A DNA stretch of 55,533 nucleotides, taken from positions 1-55,533 of the forward strand of contig CASFJU010000006.1 of assembly GCA_949295115.1 (NCBI GenBank). Direction: 5' to 3'. Below are positions 43,475 through 52,688 of the stretch, in pieces (the first letter of the stretch is position 1; each line of letters starts with the position of its first letter). The notes under the pieces were generated by a model, which saw only the letters and a program-made list of their open reading frames with translations, searched no databases and had not been told where the DNA came from. The translations under genes were made by a program, and so were the position numbers. This DNA comes from an uncultured Phascolarctobacterium sp. Lineage in GTDB: Bacteria > Bacillota > Negativicutes > Acidaminococcales > Acidaminococcaceae.

Positions 43475-44605
43475 ATGTTAAACAGAGTATTACGCATTAC
43501 CATTGTCGTTGTCTTTGCTGTAACCGGACTTATACTTACAGAATATTTACTGCCTTATATTTCGGATTATTTTGATTATAACTTTTATGGCAACGGCTTT
43601 TTCGGCATTGCTTTAACAACTATCGTTTCCGGCAGTGTCGGAATTTTTGTTTTTGGCACTATGGGTATGGCGCTGGCACCGGTCATTATCCGCACTATGA
43701 CCACATGGACGGAGAAAATGGCTATTTTGCTTTCGCGCGTGCCGACCAGTGATATCATGGTCATGACCTTCGGCATCGCCGTTGGTTTGGTGCTGGCTAA
43801 TCTGTTGGGCGGGCCTTTTTCGCATCTGCCGATTATCGGCCCTTATATCCCGCTGATTTTCAGCATCGTGCTTTCCATGGTCGGCGCCAAGGTTGCGCTG
43901 CGCAAGCATCAGGATATCGTCGGCTTTTTTGACCGCAGCCTGCCTTCGCTGAAAGGCGCGGTGAAACCTGCCGCCGTTAAGGACGCAGCGGAAAGCGACC
44001 GCCTTTACAGCGATAACAAGCTGCTGGATACCAGCGTTATTATCGACGGCCGTATCGGCGATATTTTAAAAACCGGTTTTTTGGAAGGGCGCATTGTTGT
44101 GCCTAAATTCGTTATCCGCGAATTGCAGACGCTGGCCGATTCTTCCGATAGCTTAAAGCGCGGCAAGGGCCGCCGCGGGCTGGATTTGCTGCACGAAATG
44201 CAGCAGGAAAACGAGGACCGCGTGCTAGTTGATTCGACGGATTTTCCGGAACTGGACGGCGTCGATGCCAAGCTTGTAAAACTGGCGCAGGAAAAACAGT
44301 GGATTATCGTTACCAACGATTTTAATTTAAACAAAGTGGCAGAAATTCAGGGTATTGACGTTTTAAACATCAACGACCTTGCCAATGCCGTCAAACAGGT
44401 TGTCGTCCCCGGCGAAAACATCAGTATTTACCTTCTGCGTGAAGGCAAGGAGCAGGGACAGGCGATTGCCTACTTTGAGGACGGCACGATGATTGTCGTA
44501 GATAACGGCAGGCGCTACATCGGCACAACCGTCAATGCGGAGGTAACTTCCGTATTGCAGACCTCCGCAGGGCGCATGATTTTTGCCAAAGTTGCTAACA
44601 GGTGA
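43475..44605 (+). CDS. PIN/TRAM-domain membrane protein (YacL family)
   Basis: 376 residues. Four membrane helices fill residues 1-145, then a PIN nuclease-like domain with acidic residues in [17 protein letters not shown] and [17 protein letters not shown], then a C-terminal TRAM domain ([20 protein letters not shown]). The family is probably a membrane-tethered RNase, but its target is not established. AAAGGAGGTG precedes the ATG. It overlaps the ispDF region. Confidence 0.88.
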   Translation: MLNRVLRITIVVVFAVTGLILTEYLLPYISDYFDYNFYGNGFFGIALTTIVSGSVGIFVFGTMGMALAPVIIRTMTTWTEKMAILLSRVPTSDIMVMTFGIAVGLVLANLLGGPFSHLPIIGPYIPLIFSIVLSMVGAKVALRKHQDIVGFFDRSLPSLKGAVKPAAVKDAAESDRLYSDNKLLDTSVIIDGRIGDILKTGFLEGRIVVPKFVIRELQTLADSSDSLKRGKGRRGLDLLHEMQQENEDRVLVDSTDFPELDGVDAKLVKLAQEKQWIIVTNDFNLNKVAEIQGIDVLNINDLANAVKQVVVPGENISIYLLREGKEQGQAIAYFEDGTMIVVDNGRRYIGTTVNAEVTSVLQTSAGRMIFAKVANR

Positions 44606-44610
44606 TGACA

Positions 44611-45810
44611 ATGGATAAATTAACGGTAATTGTGGCTGCGGCCGGTGCTGGCAAACGCCTGGGGCTGGGCAAAAACAAAGCCTTTGCCGAAGTTGGCGGG
44701 CTGCCGCTTTTAGTGCAGTGCCTGCGCATGGTAAACGATACCGGCATGGCGCATAAAACCATTATCGCCGTTGGGGCGGACGAAGTTGCTATGACCGAGG
44801 CGCTGCTTAAAGATTACCACGAATATTTTGCCGGGCTGCAAACTGCGGTTGTGGCAGGCGGCGCGGAACGCACGGACAGTGTTAAGAATGCTTTGGCGCT
44901 GGCTGACAGCGAAGGCTGGATTGCCGTGCATGACGGCGCGCGCCCCTTTGCCGACACGGAAGTGTTTGAACGTACCTTGCAGGCGGCGCAGCAGACCGGC
45001 GCGGCGATAGCGGCGGTGCCGCTAAAAAACACCATTAAGGTGGTTGATACTGACGGTTTTGTGGTAAACACGCCGCAGCGCAGCAGCTTAATGGCGGTGC
45101 AGACGCCGCAGATTTTTAAGGCGCAGCTTTTGCAGCGCGCTTACTGCGATGACAACCTTAAAGGCGCGGCAGTAACAGACGATGCTTCGCTGGTGGAGCG
45201 TTTGGGTGTTAAAGTTGCCGTTGCCCTTGGCAGCTATGAAAATATTAAAATTACCACGCCGGAGGATTTGCTGCTGGCGGAGAAGATTTGTGCAGACAGG
45301 GGGATGACGATGATGCAGAGCTTAAAAATGCCGCAGTTCAGGGTGGGCAGCGGCTACGATGTACACCGCCTTACCCAAAACCGCAAGCTGATTTTGTGCG
45401 GTGTTGAAGTTCCTTACGAGCTGGGGCTTGACGGGCACAGCGACGCCGACGTTGCCGTACACGCTTTAATGGACGCGCTGTTTGGCGCGGCTGCTTTAGG
45501 CGATATCGGCAAACATTTCCCCGATACCGACGACCGCTTTAAGGGAGCGGACAGCATGAAGCTGCTTGAGCATGTGCTGGTGCTTTTAAAAGAACGATGT
45601 TGGCGCGTCAACAACGCCGATGTAACCATCATCGCGCAAAAACCCAAACTGGCAGGCTATATCCCCGCCATGCGGGATAACCTGGCAAAAATCATGGGGC
45701 TTGAAGCCGACGCCGTTAACGTAAAGGCGACGACGACGGAGAAACTGGGCTTTACCGGACGCAGCGAGGGCATTGCCGCCGAAGCGGTGGTAAGCCTGAT
45801 TAAAGAATGA
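44611..45810 (+). CDS. ispDF: Bifunctional IspD/IspF of the MEP isoprenoid pathway
   Basis: About 399 residues. The N-terminal cytidylyltransferase domain (1 to about 225) has [20 protein letters not shown] and VHDGARPF; it makes CDP-methylerythritol. The C-terminal cyclodiphosphate synthase domain (about 240-399) has [23 protein letters not shown] and [11 protein letters not shown]. Fusion of the two non-consecutive steps occurs in several lineages. ATG 44611 fits the AGGTG site; GTG 44602 and ATG 44605 are alternatives overlapping the previous stop. Confidence 0.95.
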   Translation: MDKLTVIVAAAGAGKRLGLGKNKAFAEVGGLPLLVQCLRMVNDTGMAHKTIIAVGADEVAMTEALLKDYHEYFAGLQTAVVAGGAERTDSVKNALALADSEGWIAVHDGARPFADTEVFERTLQAAQQTGAAIAAVPLKNTIKVVDTDGFVVNTPQRSSLMAVQTPQIFKAQLLQRAYCDDNLKGAAVTDDASLVERLGVKVAVALGSYENIKITTPEDLLLAEKICADRGMTMMQSLKMPQFRVGSGYDVHRLTQNRKLILCGVEVPYELGLDGHSDADVAVHALMDALFGAAALGDIGKHFPDTDDRFKGADSMKLLEHVLVLLKERCWRVNNADVTIIAQKPKLAGYIPAMRDNLAKIMGLEADAVNVKATTTEKLGFTGRSEGIAAEAVVSLIKE

Positions 45811-45826
45811 CGCTTTAAAGGCTTTG

Positions 45827-45835
45827 TGCTATAAT
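45827..45835 (+). promoter_or_regulatory. Extended -10 promoter of gltX
   Basis: TGCTATAAT, 33 bases before the gltX ATG. No good -35 box and no T-box leader are seen. Confidence 0.5.
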
Positions 45836-45868
45836 ATATAAGATTTAATTTTTGGAGGAATGAGTTTG

Positions 45869-47344
45869 ATGGCTAATGAAGTTAGAGTAAGATTTGCGCC
45901 CAGTCCTACCGGGCCTTTCCATATCGGCGGCGCGCGCAGCGCACTGTTTAACTGGCTGTTTGCCCGCAAAATGGGCGGCAAAATGATTCTGCGCATTGAG
46001 GATACCGACCTTGAGCGTTCCAGCCGCGAAAGCGAAGAAAACATTAAGGCAGCTTTGAAATGGCTGGGCATGAACTGGGACGAAGGCATTGATGTAGGCG
46101 GCGAAAACGGCCCCTACCGCCAGACCGAACGCCTTGAAATTTACAAAAAATATACCGAAAAACTGCTGGCAGAAGGCAAAGCCTATTACTGCTACTGCAC
46201 CGACGAGGAACTGGAGGCTGAACGTCAGGCGCTGGTTGCCGAAGGCAAAATGCCGCGTTATATGGGCAAATGCCGCCACCTGACACCGGAGCAGGTTGAA
46301 CAGTACAAAGCGGAAGGCAGAAAACCGACCGTGCGCTTTAAAGTGCCGGCCGATAAACAGATTTTAGTGCGCGACATGGTACGCGGCGACGTTGTGTTTG
46401 ATTCCAACGGCATCGGCGATTTCGTCATCGTTAAATCCGACGGCATCCCGACCTACAACTACGCCGTTGTTATCGACGACGCTTTAATGCACATCACCCA
46501 TGTTATCCGCGCCGAGGAACACCTTTCCAACACTCCGCGCCAGTGCCTGATTTATGACGCGCTGGGCTTTGAAAAACCGACCTTCGGGCACATTTCCCTG
46601 ATTCTTGGCAAGGACCACACCAAAATGAGCAAACGCCACGGCGCGACCAGCGTTGACCAGTACCGTCAGCTGGGCTACCTGCCGGAAGCGATTGACAACT
46701 TCCTTGCGCTGCTGGGCTGGGCGCCGAACAGCGAGCAGGAAATTTTCAGCATGGACGAACTTGTTAAGGAGTTCAGCATGGACCATGTTGCCAAGAACCC
46801 TGCCGTATTCGACATCGACAAGCTGAACTGGATTAATCAGCATTATATGCGCAAATTAAGCCGCGATGAATTTTACGAAGCTGCCAAACCGCACATGGTT
46901 AAAAAAGGCTTCATCACCGGCGAAGAATTCGGCGACAAGCTGGAATGGCTGAAAGACGTTGTTGCCACCGCGCAGCAGCATGTATCCTACGCTGCCCAGG
47001 TGCCGGACGACGTTGCCATGTACTTTACCGATAATTTTGATTTTGAAAACGACGACGCTAAAAACGTGCTGCTGGAAGAAACCGTGCCGCAGGTAATCCG
47101 CCTGCTGTTTGACAAGCTGCCGAAGCTGGAAGTGCTGGACGGCCCTTCCGTTAAGGCAACGTTTAAAGCAATCCAGAAGGAAACCAAGCTGGGCGGCAAA
47201 AACGTGTTCATGCCTATCCGCGTGGCGCTGACGGGCAACCAGCACGGGCCGGAGCTTGCCGAAATGGTGCCGCTGCTGGGCCTTGCACGTACCGTAAGCC
47301 GCATTAAAAACAGCCTTGACAAGGTTGGCGTTCAGTTATATTAA
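45869..47344 (+). CDS. gltX: Glutamate-tRNA ligase
   Basis: 491 residues. The class-I HIGH motif is in RFAPSPTGPFHIGGARSALF, and KMSKRHGATSV is the KMSKS loop near residue 253. The C-terminal anticodon-binding part ends GLARTVSRIKNSL. A CYCTDEE segment is in the zinc-like region. ATG 45869 is preferred since ATG 45860 abuts the GGAGG site. Cytosolic; charges tRNA-Glu and, where GatCAB is present, tRNA-Gln. Confidence 0.96.
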   Translation: MANEVRVRFAPSPTGPFHIGGARSALFNWLFARKMGGKMILRIEDTDLERSSRESEENIKAALKWLGMNWDEGIDVGGENGPYRQTERLEIYKKYTEKLLAEGKAYYCYCTDEELEAERQALVAEGKMPRYMGKCRHLTPEQVEQYKAEGRKPTVRFKVPADKQILVRDMVRGDVVFDSNGIGDFVIVKSDGIPTYNYAVVIDDALMHITHVIRAEEHLSNTPRQCLIYDALGFEKPTFGHISLILGKDHTKMSKRHGATSVDQYRQLGYLPEAIDNFLALLGWAPNSEQEIFSMDELVKEFSMDHVAKNPAVFDIDKLNWINQHYMRKLSRDEFYEAAKPHMVKKGFITGEEFGDKLEWLKDVVATAQQHVSYAAQVPDDVAMYFTDNFDFENDDAKNVLLEETVPQVIRLLFDKLPKLEVLDGPSVKATFKAIQKETKLGGKNVFMPIRVALTGNQHGPELAEMVPLLGLARTVSRIKNSLDKVGVQLY

Positions 47345-47356
47345 GGAGCAATTACC

Positions 47357-48799
47357 ATGGCTATTAAGGTTTATAATACGCTCACCAAAAAGAAAGAAGA
47401 ATTTGTACCGCTGCACCCCGGCAAAGCCTATATGTATGTCTGCGGCATTACGCCGTACAACAACCCGCATATCGGCAACGCTCGTCCCTTTGTAACATGG
47501 GACGTAATCCGCCGCTTTTTGGAGCATGAAGGCTACGACGTGCTGCATGTGCAGAATTTTACCGACGTTGACGACAAAATCATCAACGCCGCCAATAAGG
47601 AAGGCGTGGCGTGGAGCGATATCTGCGGACGCTATATTGACGTTTACTTTAAAGAAATGGATATGCTGAATATCCGCCGCGCGCATGTTTACCCGCGCGT
47701 TTCCGAACATATGCCGGAAATCATTAACGTGGTGCAGACCCTTATCGACAAGGGCTATGCTTACGAAATGGACGGCGACGTTTATTACAGCGTGGAAAAA
47801 TTTGACCGTTACGGCGAGCTGTCCGGCCGCAAGCTGGAAGACATGATGGCCGGCGCGCGCGTCGACGTTAACGACAAAAAGCACAACCCGTTTGACTTTG
47901 CGCTGTGGAAGGCAGCCAAACCGGGCGAACCGTACTGGGAAAGCCCGTGGGGCAAAGGCCGCCCGGGATGGCATATTGAATGCTCTGCCATGAGCATGAA
48001 ATATCTTGGCGAAAGCTTTGATTTCCACGGCGGCGGCAGTGATTTGATTTTCCCGCACCACGAAAATGAAATTGCCCAGTCCGAAGGCTGCACCGGCGTG
48101 CATCCGTTTGTACGTTACTGGCTGCACAACGGCTTTATTACCGTTAACGAAGAAAAAATGTCCAAGTCTTTGGGCAACTTCTTTACCGTCAGCGATATTC
48201 TGGCGCATTTTGACGCGGAAACCCTGCGTTTCTTCATCGTTTCCACTCATTACCGCAGCCCGCTGGATTTCAGCGATGAGCGTCTGAGCGAAGCACAGCG
48301 CAGCCTTGCCCGCCTGAAAAACGCACAGGACAATTTAAAAGAGCTGGCGCAGATGATCAGCGGCGGCGCTACGGAAACCAGCAAGCCGCTGTATGAAAAA
48401 ATCAGCGCCATGCGCGAAGGCTTTATGGAAGCCATGCGCGACGACTTTAACACTGCCCTTGCCATCAGCTTTATGTTTGAACTGGGCAAGGAAATCAATA
48501 TTTACCATCAGCATGTTTCCGCAGGCGGCGAAAAGCCGGACGGCAAACTGGTAAGCATTATGCAGGATGTGTTTGCAGAGTTCTGCGGCATCATCGGCGT
48601 TCTGGAAAACAATGCCCAGCCCGCCGCTCAGGCAGGTGCAGGTCTTGAGGATCAGCTGATTGAAACGATTGTAAACCTGCGCCAGGAAGCACGCGCTGCC
48701 AAAAATTACGCACAGGCTGACGCTTTGCGCAACAAGCTGGCAGAACTCGGCGTTGTGCTGGAAGATACCCCGCAGGGTGTACGGTGGAAGAAACAGTGA
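47357..48799 (+). CDS. cysS: Cysteine-tRNA ligase
   Basis: 480 residues. The zinc-site cysteine lies in YVCGITPYNNPHIGNARPFV with the HIGN motif; GWHIECSAMSMKYLGE is the second zinc region and KMSKSLGNFFTV the KMSKS loop. The C-terminal helical DALR-like region ends in GVVLEDTPQGVRWKK. Stands 12 bases after gltX. Its end overlaps mrnC by 16 bases. Confidence 0.97.
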   Translation: MAIKVYNTLTKKKEEFVPLHPGKAYMYVCGITPYNNPHIGNARPFVTWDVIRRFLEHEGYDVLHVQNFTDVDDKIINAANKEGVAWSDICGRYIDVYFKEMDMLNIRRAHVYPRVSEHMPEIINVVQTLIDKGYAYEMDGDVYYSVEKFDRYGELSGRKLEDMMAGARVDVNDKKHNPFDFALWKAAKPGEPYWESPWGKGRPGWHIECSAMSMKYLGESFDFHGGGSDLIFPHHENEIAQSEGCTGVHPFVRYWLHNGFITVNEEKMSKSLGNFFTVSDILAHFDAETLRFFIVSTHYRSPLDFSDERLSEAQRSLARLKNAQDNLKELAQMISGGATETSKPLYEKISAMREGFMEAMRDDFNTALAISFMFELGKEINIYHQHVSAGGEKPDGKLVSIMQDVFAEFCGIIGVLENNAQPAAQAGAGLEDQLIETIVNLRQEARAAKNYAQADALRNKLAELGVVLEDTPQGVRWKKQ

Positions 48800-49251
48800 A
48801 GTTTGAACAGTATAAATTAGTTAAACAACATGCTCTGGCAGCCCTGGAGGCTGCCGGAACTGCTTTACCGGACGCAGATAAGCTGAACCCGATTTTACTG
48901 GCATACATCGGCGACGTTGTGTTTTCGCTGTACGTGCGCCTGCGCTTTTTAGCGGCGTCCAGCCATATCCGCGTGATACACGATTTCAGTTCCAAAGCCG
49001 TATCGGCAGTGTGCCAGGCTAAAGCGCTGGAAGCATTGAAAGATACGCTGACGGAGGAAGAAATGACAGTCGTTAAACGCGGGCGCAATACCAAATCAAC
49101 GGTGCCCAAAAGCGCCAGCGTGCATGAGTACCGCATGAGCACGGCGTTTGAAGCGTTGGTTGGCTGGATGTTCCTGCGCGAGGACGAGGAGCGTCTGGAA
49201 GAAATTTTGGATAAAGCTTTTGCTATAATACTTGAAGGTTTGAAAAAATGA
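48784..49251 (+). CDS. mrnC: Mini-ribonuclease III
   Basis: 155 residues from GTG 48784, or 151 from GTG 48796, which has a GGTGG site at better spacing. It is a RNase III catalytic domain without a dsRNA-binding domain: LAYIGDVVFSLYVRLRFLAA and STAFEALVGWMFLREDEERL carry the acidic catalytic residues. In Bacillus it matures 23S rRNA ends. Its position after cysS is conserved in Firmicutes. A TGCTATAAT near its end (49221-49229) may serve thyX. Confidence 0.9.
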   Translation: MEETVKFEQYKLVKQHALAALEAAGTALPDADKLNPILLAYIGDVVFSLYVRLRFLAASSHIRVIHDFSSKAVSAVCQAKALEALKDTLTEEEMTVVKRGRNTKSTVPKSASVHEYRMSTAFEALVGWMFLREDEERLEEILDKAFAIILEGLKK

Positions 49252-49260
49252 GGTGAAAAA

Positions 49261-49959
49261 ATGCAGGTAAAATTACTGAGGCATACGCCGGAACCAGAAA
49301 AGACCGTTGCCATGAGCGCGCGCCTTTGCTATTCGCCAATCGGCGCGGCGCAGCTTGAAGAAAAAATCTCTGACGAACAGGCAGCGGCGCTGGTGCGCAA
49401 GCTTGTTTCCATGGGGCATTTTTCCACTTTGGAACATGTAACCTTTACCTTTGCGATTGAAGGCGTTTCGCGCGTGCTGACGCATCAGCTGGTGCGCCAC
49501 CGCATTGCGTCGTATTCGCAGCAGTCGCAGCGTTATGTTAAAGAGCATAATTTTGAAACCATCATGCCGCCGAGCATCGCCGCAAGGCCGGAAGCCAAAG
49601 CGGAGTTTGAGGCGCTGATGCAGAAATTGCAGGATACCTACAACAAATTTACGGAAATGGGCATCCCGGCGGAGGACGCGCGTTATGTGCTGCCCAACGC
49701 TGCGGAAACCAAAATCGTCTGCACTTTTAACGCACGCTCGCTGCTGAATTTTTTCAGCCTGCGCTGCTGCATGCGTGCACAGTGGGAAATCCGCGCGCTG
49801 GCAGAGGCAATGCTGGCAGAATGCAAACGCGTTGCACCGGTAATTTTTGAAAACGCCGGCCCGACCTGCGTAAGCGAGGGCATTTGCCGCGAAGGCGCAA
49901 TGAGCTGCGGCCGCCTTGCTGCTATTTTAAAGGCGAAGGAAGCTGCCAAAAAGCAGTAA
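49261..49959 (+). CDS. thyX: Flavin-dependent thymidylate synthase
   Basis: 232 residues. The ThyX motif RHRxxSxxxxSxR appears as [14 protein letters not shown] (near residues 78-91), and [20 protein letters not shown] is the conserved helix region. It makes dTMP from dUMP using FAD, NADPH and methylene-tetrahydrofolate. ThyX is placed inside the cysS-mrnC-rlmB run, 9 bases after mrnC. Confidence 0.96.
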   Translation: MQVKLLRHTPEPEKTVAMSARLCYSPIGAAQLEEKISDEQAAALVRKLVSMGHFSTLEHVTFTFAIEGVSRVLTHQLVRHRIASYSQQSQRYVKEHNFETIMPPSIAARPEAKAEFEALMQKLQDTYNKFTEMGIPAEDARYVLPNAAETKIVCTFNARSLLNFFSLRCCMRAQWEIRALAEAMLAECKRVAPVIFENAGPTCVSEGICREGAMSCGRLAAILKAKEAAKKQ

Positions 49960-49970
49960 CGGTGAGCGCG

Positions 49971-50717
49971 ATGAAGGAAGAATTTATTGCCGGAAGGAAC
50001 CCGGTGACGGAAGCCCTGCGCAGCGGACGCGCGCTGAACAAAATTATGGTGCAGGACGGCGCGAAGGGCGTAACGGAAATTATTGCCGCCGCCAAAGCAA
50101 GAAATGTGGCGGTGGAATTTGTTAAAAGCGATAAGCTGGACAAGCTGGCACAGGGTGTGCGCCATCAGGGCGTGGTGGCTTATGCCGCGCCGGTGGCGTT
50201 TAAAACGCTGGAGGACGCTTTAAAGAAAGCCGCTGCCAAAAATGAAGCACCGTTTTTGCTGCTGCTGGACGAATTGCAGGACCCGCAGAACCTTGGCGCT
50301 ATAATCCGCACGGCGGACGCCGCTGGCGTGCATGGCATTTTATTGCCCAAACGCCGCAGCTGTCCGCTGAATGCTGTTGTTGCCAAAATATCGGCCGGTG
50401 CGGTGGAATATGTGCCGGTTATCCAAATCGGCAATATTGTGCAGCAGCTGGAAGATTTGAAAAAACAGGGCTTTTGGGTTGCCGGTGCCGATATGGACGG
50501 CGAGCCTTACACCAAAGCCAATTTAACCGGTCCGCTGGTGCTTGTCATCGGCGCGGAAGGCAAAGGGCTGGGCAGGCTTGTTAAGGAGCACTGCGATATT
50601 ATCGTCAGTCTGCCGATGCAGGGCGGCGTAAATTCGCTGAACGCTGCGGCAGCCGGTGCCGTTTTGATGTACGAGGTTGTGCGCCAGCGCGGGTTAGAGG
50701 CACAGAAAAATGCGTGA
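49971..50717 (+). CDS. rlmB: 23S rRNA 2'-O-methyltransferase, RlmB/TrmH (SPOUT) family
   Basis: 248 residues from ATG 49971; a GTG at 49962 is also possible. The N-terminal substrate-binding domain begins EFIAGRNPVTEALRSGR. The SPOUT knot has motif 1 LDELQDPQNLGAIIRTADA, motif 2 LVIGAEGKGLGRLV and motif 3 LPMQGGVNSLNAAAAGAVLM. It methylates a ribose, typically G2251 of 23S rRNA. It overlaps yacP by 8 bases. Confidence 0.92.
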   Translation: MKEEFIAGRNPVTEALRSGRALNKIMVQDGAKGVTEIIAAAKARNVAVEFVKSDKLDKLAQGVRHQGVVAYAAPVAFKTLEDALKKAAAKNEAPFLLLLDELQDPQNLGAIIRTADAAGVHGILLPKRRSCPLNAVVAKISAGAVEYVPVIQIGNIVQQLEDLKKQGFWVAGADMDGEPYTKANLTGPLVLVIGAEGKGLGRLVKEHCDIIVSLPMQGGVNSLNAAAAGAVLMYEVVRQRGLEAQKNA

Positions 50718-51222
50718 ATGGCTGATTGTTGACGGATACAATGTAATAAACAGCTGGACGGATTTTGCCAAGCTGCGCAAGGATAACCTTGAGCACGCCC
50801 GCGATTTGCTGCGCGAAAAAATTTTGGAGTACGCTGTTTTCAAAGGTTACAGCGGGCTTTTGGTTTTTGATGCGCAGGAGGTGCAGGGCAGCGCCGAAGA
50901 AGAAAATTACGGCGCGGTAACCGTTATTTACACCGACGAAGGCGAAACGGCGGATTCGTGGATTGAACGCAAAACCTACGAGCTGAATAAAAACGGCGAC
51001 AAAGTTTTTGTCGTTACCAGCGATTATGCCGAGCAGATAAACATTCTGGGCAGCGGCGCTTACCGTATATCCGCCCGTGAATTTAAAGAAGAATACAAGC
51101 GCGCCAAAAAGCAGATTGAAGAAAAAGTGCATGCCACCGCAAGCGGTACAGGCCGCAACGAGCTGGGCGGGCGGCTGCACGAGCATGTACGCGCGCATTT
51201 TGAAAAGCTGCGCCGCCGGTAA
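50710..51222 (+). CDS. NYN-domain ribonuclease, YacP/Rae1 family
   Basis: 170 residues. The NYN/PIN core opens with WLIVDGYNVINSW and has LLVFDAQEVQGSAEE and VFVVTSDYAEQINILGSGAY. In Bacillus the homologue cuts mRNA in the ribosomal A site. Its end is basic and charged (HEHVRAHFEKLRRR). Gene order rlmB-yacP-sigH is conserved in Firmicutes. Confidence 0.9.
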   Translation: MREWLIVDGYNVINSWTDFAKLRKDNLEHARDLLREKILEYAVFKGYSGLLVFDAQEVQGSAEEENYGAVTVIYTDEGETADSWIERKTYELNKNGDKVFVVTSDYAEQINILGSGAYRISAREFKEEYKRAKKQIEEKVHATASGTGRNELGGRLHEHVRAHFEKLRRR

Positions 51223-51223
51223 T

Positions 51224-51252
51224 TTGACGCAGCGGCAAATATTTATTATAAT
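51224..51252 (+). promoter_or_regulatory. sigH promoter
   Basis: TTGACG (51224-51229), 17 bases, perfect TATAAT (51247-51252), directly after the yacP stop. Confidence 0.75.
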
Positions 51253-51308
51253 TACAATACACTACATTTTTATAAAGTTTTAAAAAGAAATAAACGGAGG
51301 GCGTTCAG

Positions 51309-52049
51309 ATGAGCGCAGAAACACCGACAAATCCATACAGCGCTTTTGAGAACATGACCGACGAGGAAGTTGTTGCAAAAGCCAAGGAAGATAATGTGCT
51401 GGCTCAGGAATACCTGCTGCACAAATACCGTAAATTTGTGCGCGCCAAAGCCAGAAGTTACTTTTTAATCGGCGCGGAACGCGAGGACATCATCCAGGAG
51501 GGCATGATCGGCCTTTATAAAGCTATCCGCGATTTTAAGGGGGACAAACTGTCCAGCTTCCGCGCTTTTGCGGAGCTGTGCGTTACAAGGCAGATTATTA
51601 CTGCCATTAAAACGGCGACGCGCCAGAAGCATATACCGCTTAACTCCTACGTGTCGCTCAACAAGCCGATATACGAGGAAGATTCCGACCGTACCTTAAT
51701 GGATGTCGTCAGCGGCGTTAAGGTTGCCAATCCGGAGGATATGATTATCAGCCGCGAGGAATTCGTCGATATCGAAAACAAAATGAATAACATCTTAAGC
51801 GACCTTGAATGGCGCGTGCTGATAAGCTATCTGGACGGCAAATCCTATCAGGAAATTGCCAAAGAACTTGACCGCCATATCAAGTCGATTGACAACGCTT
51901 TGCAGAGGGTAAAACGCAAGCTGGAAAAATATATCGCCACCGAAGGCAGCGCTACGGATTTAAACAGCGTTTACAGCGGGCTTCTGGCGATGGACCCCAG
52001 CGAACGCTTTGCCAGCCGCGATTTGCGCGACAACAGCGCCAGACGCTGA
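51309..52049 (+). CDS. sigH: RNA polymerase sigma factor SigH (Spo0H-like)
   Basis: 246 residues, a little longer than Bacillus SigH (218) through an N-terminal start and a C-terminal tail. Region 2 has EYLLHKYRKFVRAKARSYF and the core-binding GAEREDIIQEGMIGLYKAIR; region 4 HTH is LDGKSYQEIAKELDRHIKSI. SigH directs early sporulation, competence and stationary genes in Firmicutes; in non-sporing Negativicutes its regulon is unclear. GGAGGG precedes the ATG. Confidence 0.93.
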   Translation: MSAETPTNPYSAFENMTDEEVVAKAKEDNVLAQEYLLHKYRKFVRAKARSYFLIGAEREDIIQEGMIGLYKAIRDFKGDKLSSFRAFAELCVTRQIITAIKTATRQKHIPLNSYVSLNKPIYEEDSDRTLMDVVSGVKVANPEDMIISREEFVDIENKMNNILSDLEWRVLISYLDGKSYQEIAKELDRHIKSIDNALQRVKRKLEKYIATEGSATDLNSVYSGLLAMDPSERFASRDLRDNSARR

Positions 52050-52075
52050 TTTAAAGCGTTAACATTGAAACAGAA

Positions 52076-52119
52076 AATAGCATCGTTTAGAAATTTCTGA
52101 ATGATGTTATTTTTTTTAG
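52076..52119 (+). terminator. Terminator after sigH
   Basis: A long self-complementary arm (AATAGCATCGTTTAGAAA with TTTCTGAATGATGTTATT, several G-T pairs) is followed by eight T. Confidence 0.88.
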
Positions 52120-52195
52120 AGGATTTTGGGCTTTAACAGCGAATATGTTTTTTACAAAGTAAAAAGTCCGTAAAGTTTAAGGGAGGTAACTGAAA

Positions 52196-52657
52196 ATGAA
52201 TCAGGTAGAGGAATTTGAAAAAGTAGTAGAGGAAGCTAAATCCAAACCGGTGAAGGTTGTTGTCGTTACCGGCAAACCGGGCAGCGGCAAAAGTAAAGTT
52301 TTAAGGGAAGCAGCCGAAGACAAAAAGTGGGATTATATCGACTGCCGTCTTTTGATTACCGAACAGTTTTTGGAAATTCCTCCCGCGGAACGCAGGGATA
52401 AGGCAGCAGCAATGATGAGCGAAATTCTGGATACTTATGATGCGGAAGTTATCATGCTGGACCGCCTGCAAACTTTGTTTGTGCCCGTGTTCCATATAGA
52501 TATTGCCGACCTCTTGGCAAAACTCAGCGAAAAATATGTTATCGTAACGGCATGGCCGGGATATATGGAAGACGGCAAACTCTGCTATGACAAGTTTGAC
52601 GGCACCGAGTCCATCCGTATCAGCGCCGAGGGCTTTACCCTCTGGAATGTAGATTAA
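52196..52657 (+). CDS. P-loop ATPase resembling BREX protein BrxF
   Basis: 153 residues behind GGGAGG. Walker A is VVTGKPGSGKSKVLREAA (near residues 24-41), a Walker-B-like EVIMLDRLQTLF follows near 84-95, and VIVTAWPGYMEDGKLCYDKF near the end matches my recollection of BrxF proteins of type-3 BREX phage defence. No other BREX gene (brxA, brxB, brxC, brxHII, pglX, pglZ) is in the window, so it is an orphan. It lies 31 bases before pfkA and likely shares its transcript. A different small P-loop family is possible. Confidence 0.65.
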   Translation: MNQVEEFEKVVEEAKSKPVKVVVVTGKPGSGKSKVLREAAEDKKWDYIDCRLLITEQFLEIPPAERRDKAAAMMSEILDTYDAEVIMLDRLQTLFVPVFHIDIADLLAKLSEKYVIVTAWPGYMEDGKLCYDKFDGTESIRISAEGFTLWNVD

Positions 52658-52688
52658 TAACGGTTTTATACCCGGTGAGGGGGTTATC

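Noticed and set aside
45811..45868. T-box riboswitch before gltX and cysS
   Set aside because: The leaders are too short and no T-box sequence or specifier stem is visible.
52196..52657. Complete BREX or other defence island around the BrxF-like gene
   Set aside because: Neighbours are sigH, pfkA, uppP and tRNAs; no methylase, nuclease, PglZ or helicase gene is in the window.
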